DNA from: an uncultured Clostridia bacterium | GTDB lineage: Bacteria > Bacillota > Clostridia > TANB77 > CAG-508 | Assembly: GCA_948896235.1 (NCBI GenBank) | Contig: CAQUUC010000001.1 | Coordinates: 310,001-374,000 of the forward strand | Direction: 5' to 3' | Length of the DNA stretch: 64,000 nucleotides | Shown: in pieces, positions 8,507 to 17,761 of the stretch | Numbering within the stretch: the stretch's first letter is position 1 | Layout of the letters: every line of letters starts with the position of its first letter | Made by a program: the position numbers and the translations under genes | The notes under the pieces: model-generated | The model's input: the letters and a program-made list of their open reading frames with translations, nothing else | Told to the model about the DNA's origin: nothing | The model's database searches: none

Positions 8507-9157
8507 ATGAAAATTACAAAATTCCCACAATCATGTTTATTAATAGAAACAAAAGGAAAGAAAATACTAGTAGATCCAGGAAACTTAAAATATAAGGATG
8601 AATATTTTGATATTTGGAATGGTGTAGATATAATTTTGATAACACATAAACATCCAGACCATTGTAATACTGAAGTATTAGAAAAACTACATACAACAAT
8701 ATATTCAACTAAAGAAGTTAGCGATGCAAATGAAAGTTTAAAAATAAATATTGTAAAAGAAAATGACATTATAGAATTAGATAATATAAAAGTTGAAGTA
8801 GTGTATGCAATACATGGATATCAACCACTATTAAAAGGCTCAAAAGAAATACATGAAAACGTAGGATATATTATAGACGATGGAGAAAATAGATTATATA
8901 CAACAAGTGACACTATTTGTTTTAGGAATGAATATAAAGCAGATATTCTATGCATTCCAGTAACAGGACATGGATTAACTATGTCAGCATTTGAAGCTGC
9001 TTTATATGCAAAGGAAGTAGGAGCTGTATTAACAATTCCAATTCATATGGATAATCCAGCATTTCCACCAAATTTTGATTATATAAAAGAAATGTTTGAA
9101 AAATATGAAGTTGAATATGAAATATTAGAAAATGATGAAACAATTGAAATAGAATAG
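8507..9157 (+). CDS. Metallo-beta-lactamase-fold hydrolase
   Basis: 216 residues. The metal-binding motif THKHPDHCN (HxHxDH type) lies at residues 46-54. Further ligand candidates are HGYQ (about residue 103), the aspartate in TTSDT and the final IPIHMDNP histidine. The fold and spacing resemble UPF0173/UlaG-like proteins, zinc-dependent hydrolases of uncertain substrate. The ribosome site is weak. Only 11 bases separate it from the next gene. Confidence 0.75.
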   Translation: MKITKFPQSCLLIETKGKKILVDPGNLKYKDEYFDIWNGVDIILITHKHPDHCNTEVLEKLHTTIYSTKEVSDANESLKINIVKENDIIELDNIKVEVVYAIHGYQPLLKGSKEIHENVGYIIDDGENRLYTTSDTICFRNEYKADILCIPVTGHGLTMSAFEAALYAKEVGAVLTIPIHMDNPAFPPNFDYIKEMFEKYEVEYEILENDETIEIE

Positions 9158-9168
9158 TTGGAGGTAAA

Positions 9169-9708
9169 ATGAAAAGAAGATATATATGTATAGCATTATT
9201 TGATGAAAAAAGTTTAGAAGATATTCATAATATATTATCAAAATTAAAGACCTATAAATTGTGCAAAGTACCTTACTTAAAACAGCCCTACACTTTAAAT
9301 GATAGACAAGAAGCAGATACATTACCATATCATTTTACTTTATCATATTGGGATGAAAATAACAAAGAAGAAGCAATAAAAATTTTTAATACAATTCGTA
9401 TGAAAAGAATTGAAATATTAGTGGAAGGTGTAAAAATAAAACAAGGGAATGAAGATAGTTTTAATATGTATTTTTCTTTCACACCAAATAATGATTTAAA
9501 AGAAATTCAAAGTCAAATATATAGCAAAACAAAAAATGAGAAATTTAATCCTGCTACATATTTACCCCATATTAGTATTCATTCCGATAAGGACTATAAT
9601 AAACTAATTGAGATGCGAGATGTAATAATGGAAAATTTCAAACCATTTAGAATTTCATTTGACAAACTAGGTCTATTTGAAATATATCCTGCGAAAAGGA
9701 TATTATAA
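9169..9708 (+). CDS. 2H-superfamily (2'-5' RNA ligase-like) protein
   Basis: 179 residues after GGAGGTAAA. The two HxT/S-like motifs of 2H phosphoesterases appear as YHFTLSYW (about residue 55) and PHISIHSD (about residue 131). The family hydrolyses or ligates cyclic phosphate ends of RNA or nucleotides. It is predicted to be cytoplasmic, and the substrate is unknown. Confidence 0.7.
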   Translation: MKRRYICIALFDEKSLEDIHNILSKLKTYKLCKVPYLKQPYTLNDRQEADTLPYHFTLSYWDENNKEEAIKIFNTIRMKRIEILVEGVKIKQGNEDSFNMYFSFTPNNDLKEIQSQIYSKTKNEKFNPATYLPHISIHSDKDYNKLIEMRDVIMENFKPFRISFDKLGLFEIYPAKRIL

Positions 9709-9742
9709 GTAGTAATTATATTACTTGAAAGGGAGTATCAAA

Positions 9743-10303
9743 ATGTTGAAAAATTATGAAGAAATATATAATAAGCATAAGATATTAATAGAAAAGGCTA
9801 TAGATATAATGAAGTTAGTTGAAGACCCAAAACATTCACTTTCTCATGTTTTGCAAGTAGTAGAATATACAAAAGAAATTTTAAAAGATATAGAAGCAGA
9901 TAATGAAGTATGTATTATATCTGCTTATTGGCATGATGTAGGAAGATTAAAGCAAGATAAAGGGCATGCTCTAATTAGTGCTGAAATGTTAAAAAAAGAG
10001 ATGCAACAATTAAACTATGAATCTAATATAATTGATAAATGTTACAAAGCAATCTGTAAGCATGGGTGGCATGAGGAACCTGAGACTATAGAAGGAATTA
10101 TAATAAGGGATGCAGATAAGATAGATTTTGTAGGAATAGGCAGATGGGATGAATGTATAAAAACTAAATGTAAATTTAATAAAATATTAACATTATTGCC
10201 AACTATGAGAGAAGAATTATTAAGATTAGATGCGTCGAAAGCAATATATGACAGAGAAATTGGAAAATTAGTTGTTTTTCTACATAATCAAATTTTTAAA
10301 TAA
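9743..10303 (+). CDS. HD-domain phosphohydrolase
   Basis: 186 residues. I choose ATG 9743 because AAGGGAG sits just before it. The HD metal motif appears as HSLSHVLQV (about residue 33), AYWHDVGRL (about 64) and IIRDADKIDFVG (about 130), the normal order for small HD hydrolases acting on nucleotides or phosphate esters. The substrate is unknown. A promoter and attenuator for the next gene follow. Confidence 0.8.
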   Translation: MLKNYEEIYNKHKILIEKAIDIMKLVEDPKHSLSHVLQVVEYTKEILKDIEADNEVCIISAYWHDVGRLKQDKGHALISAEMLKKEMQQLNYESNIIDKCYKAICKHGWHEEPETIEGIIIRDADKIDFVGIGRWDECIKTKCKFNKILTLLPTMREELLRLDASKAIYDREIGKLVVFLHNQIFK

Positions 10304-10321
10304 TTGTCAAATACAATACAA

Positions 10322-10350
10322 TTGACAGTTTAGAATATTTTTGTTATACT
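10322..10350 (+). promoter_or_regulatory. Promoter of the attenuator-GNAT unit
   Basis: TTGACA (10322-10327) and TATACT (10345-10350) are separated by 17 bases. They lie 27 bases before the leader start codon. Confidence 0.7.
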
Positions 10351-10376
10351 ATTTATATAAAGAAAAGAGGTAAAAA

Positions 10377-10430
10377 ATGAAATTACAAATATTTTTAAAC
10401 CAATTACATCATCATCGTAGGAGCTTGTAA
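10377..10430 (+). CDS. Leader peptide MKLQIFLNQLHHHRRSL
   Basis: A 17-codon frame with an AAGAGG ribosome site sits between the promoter and a set of competing RNA hairpins. Its end holds three histidines, two arginines (CGT AGG), Ser and Leu. Part of the coding sequence (10414-10429) is itself complementary to downstream segments. This is the usual layout of a ribosome-controlled leader, in which stalling decides which hairpin forms. The trigger could be histidine or arginine supply or a ribosome-targeting drug. Confidence 0.65.
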   Translation: MKLQIFLNQLHHHRRSL

Positions 10431-10558
10431 CTATCGAATTCTGAAAGAATACGTAGGTACAAGCTAAAAATGTTGTACCTACGATAGTTTAAAAATATTT
10501 TATAGATAAGATATGTTAAAGACTATATGTAGGAAAAAATTCTATATATGGTCTTTTT
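10414..10558 (+). promoter_or_regulatory. Attenuator with mutually exclusive stems and a terminator
   Basis: ATCGTAGG (10414-10421) can pair with CCTACGAT (10478-10485). AGCTTGTA (10422-10429) can pair with TACAAGCT (10458-10465). CGTAGGTACAA (10452-10462) can pair with TTGTACCTACG (10473-10483). ACTATCG (10430-10436) can pair with CGATAGT (10482-10488). Several of these exclude each other. A terminator, GACTATATGTAG with CTATATATGGTC (10521-10553, two G-U pairs) plus five T, lies before the GNAT gene. Confidence 0.65.
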
Positions 10559-10616
10559 ACATATCTATTTTTTTACCATTTTTCTTTTTTAAATTAATAT
10601 AGGGAGTGAAGAATAT

Positions 10617-11202
10617 ATGAATGGTCAAATTAAAGAACTTACAAATTTACAAGATTTTAAAAGAGTATATAAGGTGTTTTCAGGTCCACCTTATAACGAA
10701 AAGTATACAGAAGAAGAATTAGAAGAAATTTTTGAGGAATATCAAGAAAAAGGATATATTTATGGTGCATATAATAATGAAGAATGTATACGGATTAATA
10801 GCATTAGAAAGAGGAGTAAAAGCGGATCAACCAGTTGAATTTCAAGGAAAAGATGTTATGTATCTAGCAGATATTGCAGTGTTAGATGAATATAGAAGAA
10901 AAGGATTAGGAAATAAGCTTATGTTATATGGAGTTATGGAATCTAAGGTGTTAGGATATAAGAAATTATATATGAGAACTTTAGAAAGAGGCTCTATGTC
11001 TTATGGCATTGCTTTAAAAATAGGATTTAAACAAATTCCTAACTTATTTCAAAGTGTTGAAAGAGAAAGAACAAATGGTCAAACAGAAACTATGCAAAAT
11101 ATATTTTTAGAAATTGATTTAGATTCTTTAAATAGAGAAACTTTAGATCAGGGAATTAAGATGTTAAAGCCTTGTAACAAAGAAGATATGGAAATAGAGT
11201 AG
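10617..11202 (+). CDS. GNAT-family N-acetyltransferase read through one CGG +1 site
   Basis: Starts after GGGAGTGAAGAATAT. Zero frame gives 58 residues to EECI, then CGG at 10791. A +1 shift continues GLIALERGV ... YLADIAVLDEYRRKGLGNKL, the acetyl-CoA binding loop (RRKGLG), then EIDLDSLNRETL to TAG 11202, 194 residues in all. GNAT enzymes transfer acetyl groups to amines of drugs, peptides or metabolites. The attenuator upstream suggests an inducible gene, so antibiotic or amino-acid-analogue modification is possible but unproven. Confidence 0.75.
10791..10793 (+). other. CGG +1 recoding site in the GNAT gene
   Basis: Zero frame TGT ATA CGG ATT AAT AGC; shifted reading ATA (C) GGA TTA ATA GCA TTA gives C-I-G-L-I-A-L. 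Unshifted translation ends 14 codons later at TGA. Confidence 0.85.
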
Positions 11203-11213
11203 GAGGGTAAGAT

Positions 11214-12242
11214 ATGTTAAATGTAGAAAATGTTTTAGAAGATTTAGTAAAATACAATACGATAAAAGATAGAGAAAATAAAGAAATATTAGATTATATA
11301 GAAAAAACATTAAATTTAATAGGTTTTAAAACAGAAAAAAGAGACAGATTTTTAATTATGTCTAATAAAGAGGAAACTTCCTTAGGCTTTTTAGGGCATA
11401 CCGATACTGTTGAATTCGTTGATGGTTGGAAGTATGAAAAGTTTGGGTTAACTAAAATTAACGATAAAATATATGGTTTAGGTGTTTGTGATATGAAATC
11501 AGGAATTGCAGCAATGATTTCAGCAATATCTCAAACTGATTTTAACAATTTGAATAAAGGGATAAAACTATATTTTTCTTATGATGAGGAAATTGGATTC
11601 TCAGGAATTAAAGAGATAGTAAAATATGAAAAAAAATTCCCACAAACAATGATAATTGGTGAACCTACAAACAATGAAATAATAGTGGGAAGTAAAGGTT
11701 TAATGGAATATAAAATTTCATTTAAAGGTATAAAATGTCACTCAAGTACACCCCAAAAAGGAAAAAATGCTATTATGAGTGCAGTATCATTTATAAATGA
11801 ATTAAACGAATTTTATCAAGATAAAATAAAAACAATTTTAGATAAAAACTTTGAAATACCTTATACAACTATGAACATTGGAAAAATAAATGGAGGAAGT
11901 GCAATTAATTCTGTTCCAGAAGAATGTGAAATTTTAGTTGATTTCAGAACTATTAATAAAGAGGTAGAAAAACTAATAATTAAAAAAATAGAAATGCTAA
12001 GAGAAAAGTATGAGGCAAGTGTTCAGGAACTTAATAAATTATCTTCATTTTTTAATCAATCAAAATTATCTACAAAAACATGTAACTTTATTACAGAAGC
12101 AAGTTTTATAAATGGTAATTGTATGATATTAGGAGCAGGTCCAATAACTGCGCACGAAACAAATGAATACGTTAATGCTAATAGCTTATATGAACTTGTT
12201 GAACAATACAAAAAGCTAATTGAAAGATTTTGCAAATTGTAA
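11214..12242 (+). CDS. M20-family metallopeptidase (ArgE/DapE/carboxypeptidase type)
   Basis: 342 residues after AGGAGGGTAAGAT. Metal ligands are visible in order: GHTDTVE (about residue 61), GVCDMKSG (about 94), YDEEIG (about 126, catalytic Glu), GEPTN (about 151), and a C-terminal HETNEYV. The family removes N-acyl groups or cleaves small peptides using two zinc ions. It lies 11 bases after the GNAT gene, so the pair may be one attenuated operon of acetyltransfer and deacylation. The substrate is unknown. Confidence 0.8.
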   Translation: MLNVENVLEDLVKYNTIKDRENKEILDYIEKTLNLIGFKTEKRDRFLIMSNKEETSLGFLGHTDTVEFVDGWKYEKFGLTKINDKIYGLGVCDMKSGIAAMISAISQTDFNNLNKGIKLYFSYDEEIGFSGIKEIVKYEKKFPQTMIIGEPTNNEIIVGSKGLMEYKISFKGIKCHSSTPQKGKNAIMSAVSFINELNEFYQDKIKTILDKNFEIPYTTMNIGKINGGSAINSVPEECEILVDFRTINKEVEKLIIKKIEMLREKYEASVQELNKLSSFFNQSKLSTKTCNFITEASFINGNCMILGAGPITAHETNEYVNANSLYELVEQYKKLIERFCKL

Positions 12243-12309
12243 TCCTAATATTTAAAAACTAACATACTTTGTAATAAAAATATTATGTGAAATATTATAA
12301 AATACTATG

Positions 12310-12357
12310 AAAAATTGTTAATTTGTGATATAAAATACATAGATTAACAATTTTTTT
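12310..12357 (+). terminator. Intrinsic terminator after the M20 peptidase gene
   Basis: AAAAATTGTTAAT (12310-12322) pairs with ATTAACAATTTTT (12343-12355), followed by T residues. Confidence 0.75.
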
Positions 12358-12375
12358 ATAGTAGGAGGTTAGAAA

Positions 12376-12807
12376 ATGATTGTTATATCAGGATGTTTAA
12401 TAGTAAGAGATAATAAAGTATTAATGGTAAAAGAAGCACAAAAGAAGTGTTATGGCCAATGGAATATTCCAGCAGGACATGTAGATGAACCAGAAAAAAT
12501 AACAGATGCAGCGATTAGAGAGATATATGAAGAAACGGGTTGTAAAGTAAAACTTACTGGAGTTTTACCAATGATTACTGTTATTAAAGAAAATGAACAA
12601 AAATTAATGGTAAGATTTACAGCAGATATTATTGAAGAAAATATAAAATTTGATACAGACGAGATATTAGATGTGAAGTGGATAGATATTGAGGAAATAA
12701 AAAATATGCCAGAAGAACAATTAAGAGCATACAATGTAAATATTCAATTTATAAAAGATTTTGAAGCTAATAAGATATATCCTTTAGAAATATTTAATAA
12801 TGATTAA
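12376..12807 (+). CDS. NUDIX hydrolase
   Basis: 143 residues after GTAGGAGGTTAGAAA. The NUDIX box GHVDEPEKITDAAIREIYEE begins near residue 34 and includes the REIYEETG metal core. Start and length fit MutT-like pyrophosphohydrolases. The substrate is unresolved. It begins a new plus-strand series that runs to the AAA ATPase at 20080. Confidence 0.85.
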   Translation: MIVISGCLIVRDNKVLMVKEAQKKCYGQWNIPAGHVDEPEKITDAAIREIYEETGCKVKLTGVLPMITVIKENEQKLMVRFTADIIEENIKFDTDEILDVKWIDIEEIKNMPEEQLRAYNVNIQFIKDFEANKIYPLEIFNND

Positions 12808-12839
12808 AATAATCTTATAAAAACAAGGAGTAATTAGAT

Positions 12840-13583
12840 ATGAATTGTGATTTTAAAAATAAGGTTGCATTAGTGACTGGTGGAACATCAGGAATAGGAA
12901 AAGAAATAGCAAAACAATTATTAATTAATGGTGCTAAGGTAATTATAAACTATGGACATAATGAAGAAAATTACGAAAAAACAAAAAAAGAACTTGAGGA
13001 ATTTAAAGAAAAAGTATCATTTATAAAGGCTGATGTTTCTAATGAAGATGAAGTAATTAAAATGTTTAATCAGATGGAAAAATTAGATTATTTAATAAAT
13101 AATGCAGGGACTAATATTGATGGTTATATAGAAACACTTAATATAGAAGATTTTAGAAGGGTATTAGATGTTAATTTAATAGGAAAAGTAATATGTACTA
13201 AATATGCTATTCCTCTATTAAAAAGCAGTAACAATCCAAGCATTATTAATATAGCTTCAAGATTAGGAATTAAGCCGTGTGCAGAAGCAAGCGCTTATTG
13301 TTCAGCAGAGGCAGGAATAATTAATTTTACTGGAGCAAGTGCATTAGAACTTTCAAAATATAATATTAGGGTAAATACAGTAAGTCCTAGCTTAACAATA
13401 ACACCACTGGCATTAGAAGGATGGACACAAGAGGAAATTGAAGAGCATAAACAAAATAATCCATTAAAACGATTAGGTGAAACAATAGATATAGCAAATG
13501 TTGTATTGTTTTTACTTTCAGATAAAGCAAGCTATATAAATGGAGAAAATATTAATGTAAATGGTGGTTCATTGTTAAAGTAA
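12840..13583 (+). CDS. Short-chain dehydrogenase/reductase
   Basis: 247 residues. The cofactor motif TGGTSGIGKEIA is at residues 14-25 and NNAGTN at about 85. The catalytic Ser-Tyr-Lys set is altered: ASRLGIKP supplies the serine, but the expected YxxxK reads SAYCSAEAG, with Tyr present and Glu in place of Lys. The C-terminal YINGENINVNGG is standard. A Tyr with no Lys suggests reduced or changed catalysis. It is normally an NAD(P)-dependent oxidoreductase. Confidence 0.75.
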   Translation: MNCDFKNKVALVTGGTSGIGKEIAKQLLINGAKVIINYGHNEENYEKTKKELEEFKEKVSFIKADVSNEDEVIKMFNQMEKLDYLINNAGTNIDGYIETLNIEDFRRVLDVNLIGKVICTKYAIPLLKSSNNPSIINIASRLGIKPCAEASAYCSAEAGIINFTGASALELSKYNIRVNTVSPSLTITPLALEGWTQEEIEEHKQNNPLKRLGETIDIANVVLFLLSDKASYINGENINVNGGSLLK

Positions 13584-13605
13584 TATAAAGGAGAAGTAGT
13601 TTCTT

Positions 13606-14508
13606 ATGGAAAAGTATTATAAAAAAGGTCTCATTTTAATTTATCCTGGTTATCAAAACGAAGCTAAAATATATCAATATAATAGAATTATTGAAGAATT
13701 TGAAAAATTAGGAATAAAAATAGATATAGTGAAAGTTGATGAAATAATTATTAATATAGAAAACAATAAAACTAATTTAAAACTTAATGAATATGATTTT
13801 TGTGTTCAACTTGTAAAAGATAAATATATAAATGTATTCCTTGAAAAAAATAATATAAGAAGTTTTAATACTTATGAAGCAATAGAAAATTGTGATGATA
13901 AATTTATGACATATTGTTTGCTATCAGACAATAATATAAAGATGCCTACAACAATTTCAGGAATTACAAATACAGGAATTGAGAATATAGATAAAGTTGA
14001 AACATCAACTAAGTATAAAGAATATGTAGAGAAAAAATTAGGTTATCCATTAATTGCAAAGAAATTTAATAGTAAAGGTGGACATGATATTTATAAAATT
14101 GATGACAGGAAAGCTTTAGATGAAATTTGTAACAAACTTAATGGAAGTCAATATATATTTCAAGAATTTATATCTTCAAACATTGGAAAAGACATAAGAA
14201 CTATAATAGTAGCTGGCAAATTAGTTGGTTCTTTTATGAGAGTTAATGAAAATGATTTTAGATCTAATATTTCAATAGGCGGAAAATCTATGCCATATAC
14301 AGTTACAGAAAAATATAAAAGTATAGCAGAAAAAGTTGCCAAAGTTTTAAAATTGGATTATTGCTCTGTTGATTTTTTCATAACAAATGATGAAGAACCA
14401 ATGATATGCGAAGTTAATGCAGATCCAGCATTAACTTCTGTCGAAAGAATTAGCAGAACAAATGTAGCAAAAATCTATGCAGAATATATATATAATGAAA
14501 TATATTAG
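13606..14508 (+). CDS. RimK-like ATP-grasp ligase
   Basis: 300 residues after AAAGGAGAAGTAGTTTCTT. The ATP-grasp region runs from about residue 120 (YPLIAKKFNSKGGHDIYKI) through FQEFI and GKDIRTIIVAGKLVGSFMR to CSVDFFITNDEEPMICEVN, which holds the magnesium ligands. Relatives join an amino acid or amine to a carboxylate through an acyl phosphate (RimK, lysine-biosynthesis LysX). It sits among an SDR, a PHP phosphatase and hydrolases, so a role in a small-molecule pathway is possible but not established. Confidence 0.75.
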   Translation: MEKYYKKGLILIYPGYQNEAKIYQYNRIIEEFEKLGIKIDIVKVDEIIINIENNKTNLKLNEYDFCVQLVKDKYINVFLEKNNIRSFNTYEAIENCDDKFMTYCLLSDNNIKMPTTISGITNTGIENIDKVETSTKYKEYVEKKLGYPLIAKKFNSKGGHDIYKIDDRKALDEICNKLNGSQYIFQEFISSNIGKDIRTIIVAGKLVGSFMRVNENDFRSNISIGGKSMPYTVTEKYKSIAEKVAKVLKLDYCSVDFFITNDEEPMICEVNADPALTSVERISRTNVAKIYAEYIYNEIY

Positions 14509-14519
14509 GAGGAACAAAT

Positions 14520-15368
14520 ATGCAAAAATTTAATTATCATCAACATACATATAGATGTGGTCATGCAGACTTAGATATGAAAGATGAAGAATACATAGAA
14601 GAATATATAAGGATGGGGTTTAAAAAAATAGCTTTTACTGATCATTGTCCAGAGAAAAACGAAGTAGATAAAAGAAATGATATGAGAATGAAATACAATA
14701 CACGAAATGAATATTTAAGTACTATACAAAAATTGAAAGAAAAATATGCAGACAAAATAGAAATTGAGACTGGATATGAAGTAGAGTATTTACCAGGGGA
14801 AGAAGAAAATATAAAAGAGTTAAAGAACGAGACTAATAAAATTGTTTTAGGACAACATTTTATTTATGATGATAGCAAACAATTAAAAATATTTAATGAA
14901 GCTGATTTCACTGATGAAGAATTAATTAGATATGCAGAATATATTGAAAAAGCAATGGAACTGAATATTCCAGATATAATTGTACACCCAGACATATATA
15001 TGTGTAAAAGAGGAAAATTTGGGAATATAGAAAGTATAGTTGCAAATATGATATGTAAAGCAGCGGAAAAATATGATATACCTCTAGAAATTAATTTATG
15101 TCAGGTATTTAATAGAACATATTACGAAAACGGAAAATTAAATAGTGAAGCAATAGAAATACAAAAGTCTAAGTTAAAAAATGTAGCTTATCCTTGTAGA
15201 GAATTTTGGGATATTGCTACAAAATATAATGTAAAAGTATTATACGGAATAGATGTTCATCATAGAGGACAAATAATGCTATGGAACGAATTAATAGAAC
15301 TAGCAAATGAAATAATAGGAAAAGAGACAATAGAAAAGCTAAATTTTATAGAAAATCTTGATAATTAA
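14520..15368 (+). CDS. PHP-domain phosphatase, histidinol-phosphatase-like
   Basis: 282 residues. The metal motif NYHQHTYRCGHA (residues 4-15), FTDHCPE (about 39), GYEVEYLP (about 80) and HPDIYMCKR, then the final GIDVHHRGQ, are typical of PHP histidinol phosphatases (HisK type). The family removes phosphate from histidinol phosphate or similar esters. No other his genes are nearby, so the true substrate may differ. Confidence 0.75.
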   Translation: MQKFNYHQHTYRCGHADLDMKDEEYIEEYIRMGFKKIAFTDHCPEKNEVDKRNDMRMKYNTRNEYLSTIQKLKEKYADKIEIETGYEVEYLPGEEENIKELKNETNKIVLGQHFIYDDSKQLKIFNEADFTDEELIRYAEYIEKAMELNIPDIIVHPDIYMCKRGKFGNIESIVANMICKAAEKYDIPLEINLCQVFNRTYYENGKLNSEAIEIQKSKLKNVAYPCREFWDIATKYNVKVLYGIDVHHRGQIMLWNELIELANEIIGKETIEKLNFIENLDN

Positions 15369-15405
15369 AATAATATAAATTAATTTAAAATTAGGAGGAG
15401 TTAAA

Positions 15406-15957
15406 ATGGAAAATTATTTTATAATACATGGAAGTTTTGCTAGTCCTTATTCAAACTGGCTATGGTGGTTACATGATTTTATAGAAATGGAAGGAAAACA
15501 AGTATATGTACCAGATTTTCCCAGTGGTGTAGGTTATCAAAATTATGAAAATTGGAGTAAATTGCTAAAAAATTATTTAGATTTAGGACTAATTAATGAA
15601 AATACAACAATAATAGGACATAGTATTGCACCAGTATTTATATCAAAGTTTTTAGTTGAGAACAAAGTGAAAGTTAAAAAGCTAATTTTTGTATGTGGAT
15701 TTAACAATTATTTAGGTATAAACGAAGAATATGACAATGTTAATGAAAGTATGTATTTTAATAATTTACAAGATGTAAAACAATGTGCAAATGAAATTAT
15801 ATGTTTCTATTCAAATAATGACCCATATGTAAAATACGAAGTTGAAAAACAATTTGCAGATACTGTTGCAACAGAACAAATTTTAATACCAAATGCAGGA
15901 CATATTAACAGTGAAAGTGGATATGATACTTTTGAAGATATAGTAAATTATTTATAA
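15406..15957 (+). CDS. RBBP9/YdeN-type serine hydrolase
   Basis: 183 residues after TTAGGAGGAGTTAAA. IIHGSFASPYSNW near the start and the nucleophile elbow IIGHSIAPVF (Ser about residue 70) match small alpha/beta hydrolases of the YdeN/RBBP9 family. The aspartate in SNNDPYVK and the histidine in NAGHINSESG complete the triad. It is cytoplasmic, substrate unknown. Confidence 0.8.
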   Translation: MENYFIIHGSFASPYSNWLWWLHDFIEMEGKQVYVPDFPSGVGYQNYENWSKLLKNYLDLGLINENTTIIGHSIAPVFISKFLVENKVKVKKLIFVCGFNNYLGINEEYDNVNESMYFNNLQDVKQCANEIICFYSNNDPYVKYEVEKQFADTVATEQILIPNAGHINSESGYDTFEDIVNYL

Positions 15958-15993
15958 TATATATTTATTAAAATAAACATAGGAGAACAATAA

Positions 15994-17760
15994 ATGGAAG
16001 GTTATATAAAGGATTATCCAAGACCACAATTTGTAAGAAAAGCATGGCAAAACTTAAATGGTGAATGGAATTTTGTATTTGATGATAACGATGAAGGAGA
16101 AACAAAAAAGTATTTTTTAAATTTTCCAAAATCAAGAAAAATAAATGTGCCTTTTACTTATGAAACTAAACTAAGCGGAATAGAAGACGAAAGTATACAT
16201 TATGTTGTTTGGTACAATAGAAAAATAAACATATCAAAAGAACTGTTTTGTGATAAGAAAGCAATATTAAATTTTGAAGGTAGTGACTATAAAACAAAAG
16301 TATGGATTAATGGAAATTATATAGGCGAAAACGTAGGTGCATATTCAAGATTTTCATTTGATATAGAACAATATGTTATAGACGGAGAAAATGATATTAC
16401 AGTAAAAGTAGAAGATTCATTATCAAAAGACCAACCTAGAGGAAAACAAAGATATAAAAAAGAAAGTTGGAAGTGCTGGTATATACAAACTACAGGAATC
16501 TGGAAAACGGTATGGATGGAAGTAGTATCTAAAGAATATATAAAAAATGTTAAAACAACTCCTAAAGCAGAAAAAGTACAATTAGAAATTGAAACAAATT
16601 TATTAGAAAATGATATTGAAAATCAAAATTACTATATCGAAACAATAATATCATTTGATGGACAAATACTAAACAAGACAAAAGAAAAGATAAATAATTA
16701 TTATCAAAAATTAGAAATGAATATTTCAGCAGATGAAATTCAACATAACGTTAAAAGATGGTCTGTTAATGCTCCTAACTTATATGATATTACCTATAAA
16801 TTATATTGTAAAGATAAAGTTATAGACAATATAAGCTCTTATTTTGGAGTAAGAGAAATATCGATTAAAGAAAATAGGATATATTTAAACGAAGAAGAGC
16901 TATATTTAAAATTAATACTAGACCAAGGTTATTGGAAAGAATCACATTTGACACCTCCAGATGAACAAAGTCTAATAAGTGATATAGAAAGTGTTTTAGC
17001 ATTTGGTTATAATGGAGTTAGGAAACATCAAAAAATAGAAGATGAAAGATTTTTATATTGGTGCGATGTGAAAGGTGTATTAGTATGGAGCGAAATGGCT
17101 AACTGTTATGATTTTAACGACAAATCGTTGCAGAATTTTACAAATGAATGGATAAAGGTAGTTAAACAAAATTATAATCATCCTTCTATCATAACGTGGG
17201 TTCCTATTAATGAATCGTGGGGAGTACCAGAAGTTAGTAGCTCCAAAAAACAACAGGATTTTATTAATAGTTTATATTATTTAACTAAAGCAATAGATAA
17301 TACTAGACCAGTAATTTCAAACGATGGTTGGGAACATACAATATCAGATATTATAACTATACATGATTATATACAAGATAATGAATTACTTTATCAAAAG
17401 TATACAGATACCAATATGAATATATTAAATAATCTAGAAGAATATAATGGAAAACATAGGTTGTTTGCAAATAGATATAAATATAAAGGACAACCGATTA
17501 TAATGAGTGAGTATGGCGGAATTGCAATAAATTCAGCTGAAGGTTGGGGATATGGCAAACAAGTAAAAGATGAAGAAGAACTTATAGAAAGATTTGCAAA
17601 ACTCACAAAATCAATTTATAACATACCATACATATGTGGATATTGTTATACTCAATTAACTGATGTTCAACAAGAAATAAATGGATTAATGGATATAGAT
17701 AGAAATTATAAAATAGCCCCTAATGTAATAAGAAATATTAACAATGAAAAGGAAATATAA
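15994..17760 (+). CDS. Glycoside hydrolase family 2 protein
   Basis: 588 residues. The N-terminal sugar-binding domain (RPQFVRKAWQNLNGEWNF ... WVDG-like IWINGNYIGENVGAYSRF) spans 5-180, an Ig-like domain about 180-295, and the TIM barrel from 295. The barrel shows NGVRKHQKIED, WSEM, WVPINESWG (acid/base Glu) and IMSEYGG (nucleophile Glu). This supports a retaining beta-glycosidase such as beta-galactosidase, beta-glucuronidase or mannosidase. It has no signal peptide, so it probably acts on imported sugars. The HAD gene begins 1 base after its stop. Confidence 0.85.
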   Translation: MEGYIKDYPRPQFVRKAWQNLNGEWNFVFDDNDEGETKKYFLNFPKSRKINVPFTYETKLSGIEDESIHYVVWYNRKINISKELFCDKKAILNFEGSDYKTKVWINGNYIGENVGAYSRFSFDIEQYVIDGENDITVKVEDSLSKDQPRGKQRYKKESWKCWYIQTTGIWKTVWMEVVSKEYIKNVKTTPKAEKVQLEIETNLLENDIENQNYYIETIISFDGQILNKTKEKINNYYQKLEMNISADEIQHNVKRWSVNAPNLYDITYKLYCKDKVIDNISSYFGVREISIKENRIYLNEEELYLKLILDQGYWKESHLTPPDEQSLISDIESVLAFGYNGVRKHQKIEDERFLYWCDVKGVLVWSEMANCYDFNDKSLQNFTNEWIKVVKQNYNHPSIITWVPINESWGVPEVSSSKKQQDFINSLYYLTKAIDNTRPVISNDGWEHTISDIITIHDYIQDNELLYQKYTDTNMNILNNLEEYNGKHRLFANRYKYKGQPIIMSEYGGIAINSAEGWGYGKQVKDEEELIERFAKLTKSIYNIPYICGYCYTQLTDVQQEINGLMDIDRNYKIAPNVIRNINNEKEI

Positions 17761-17761
17761 A

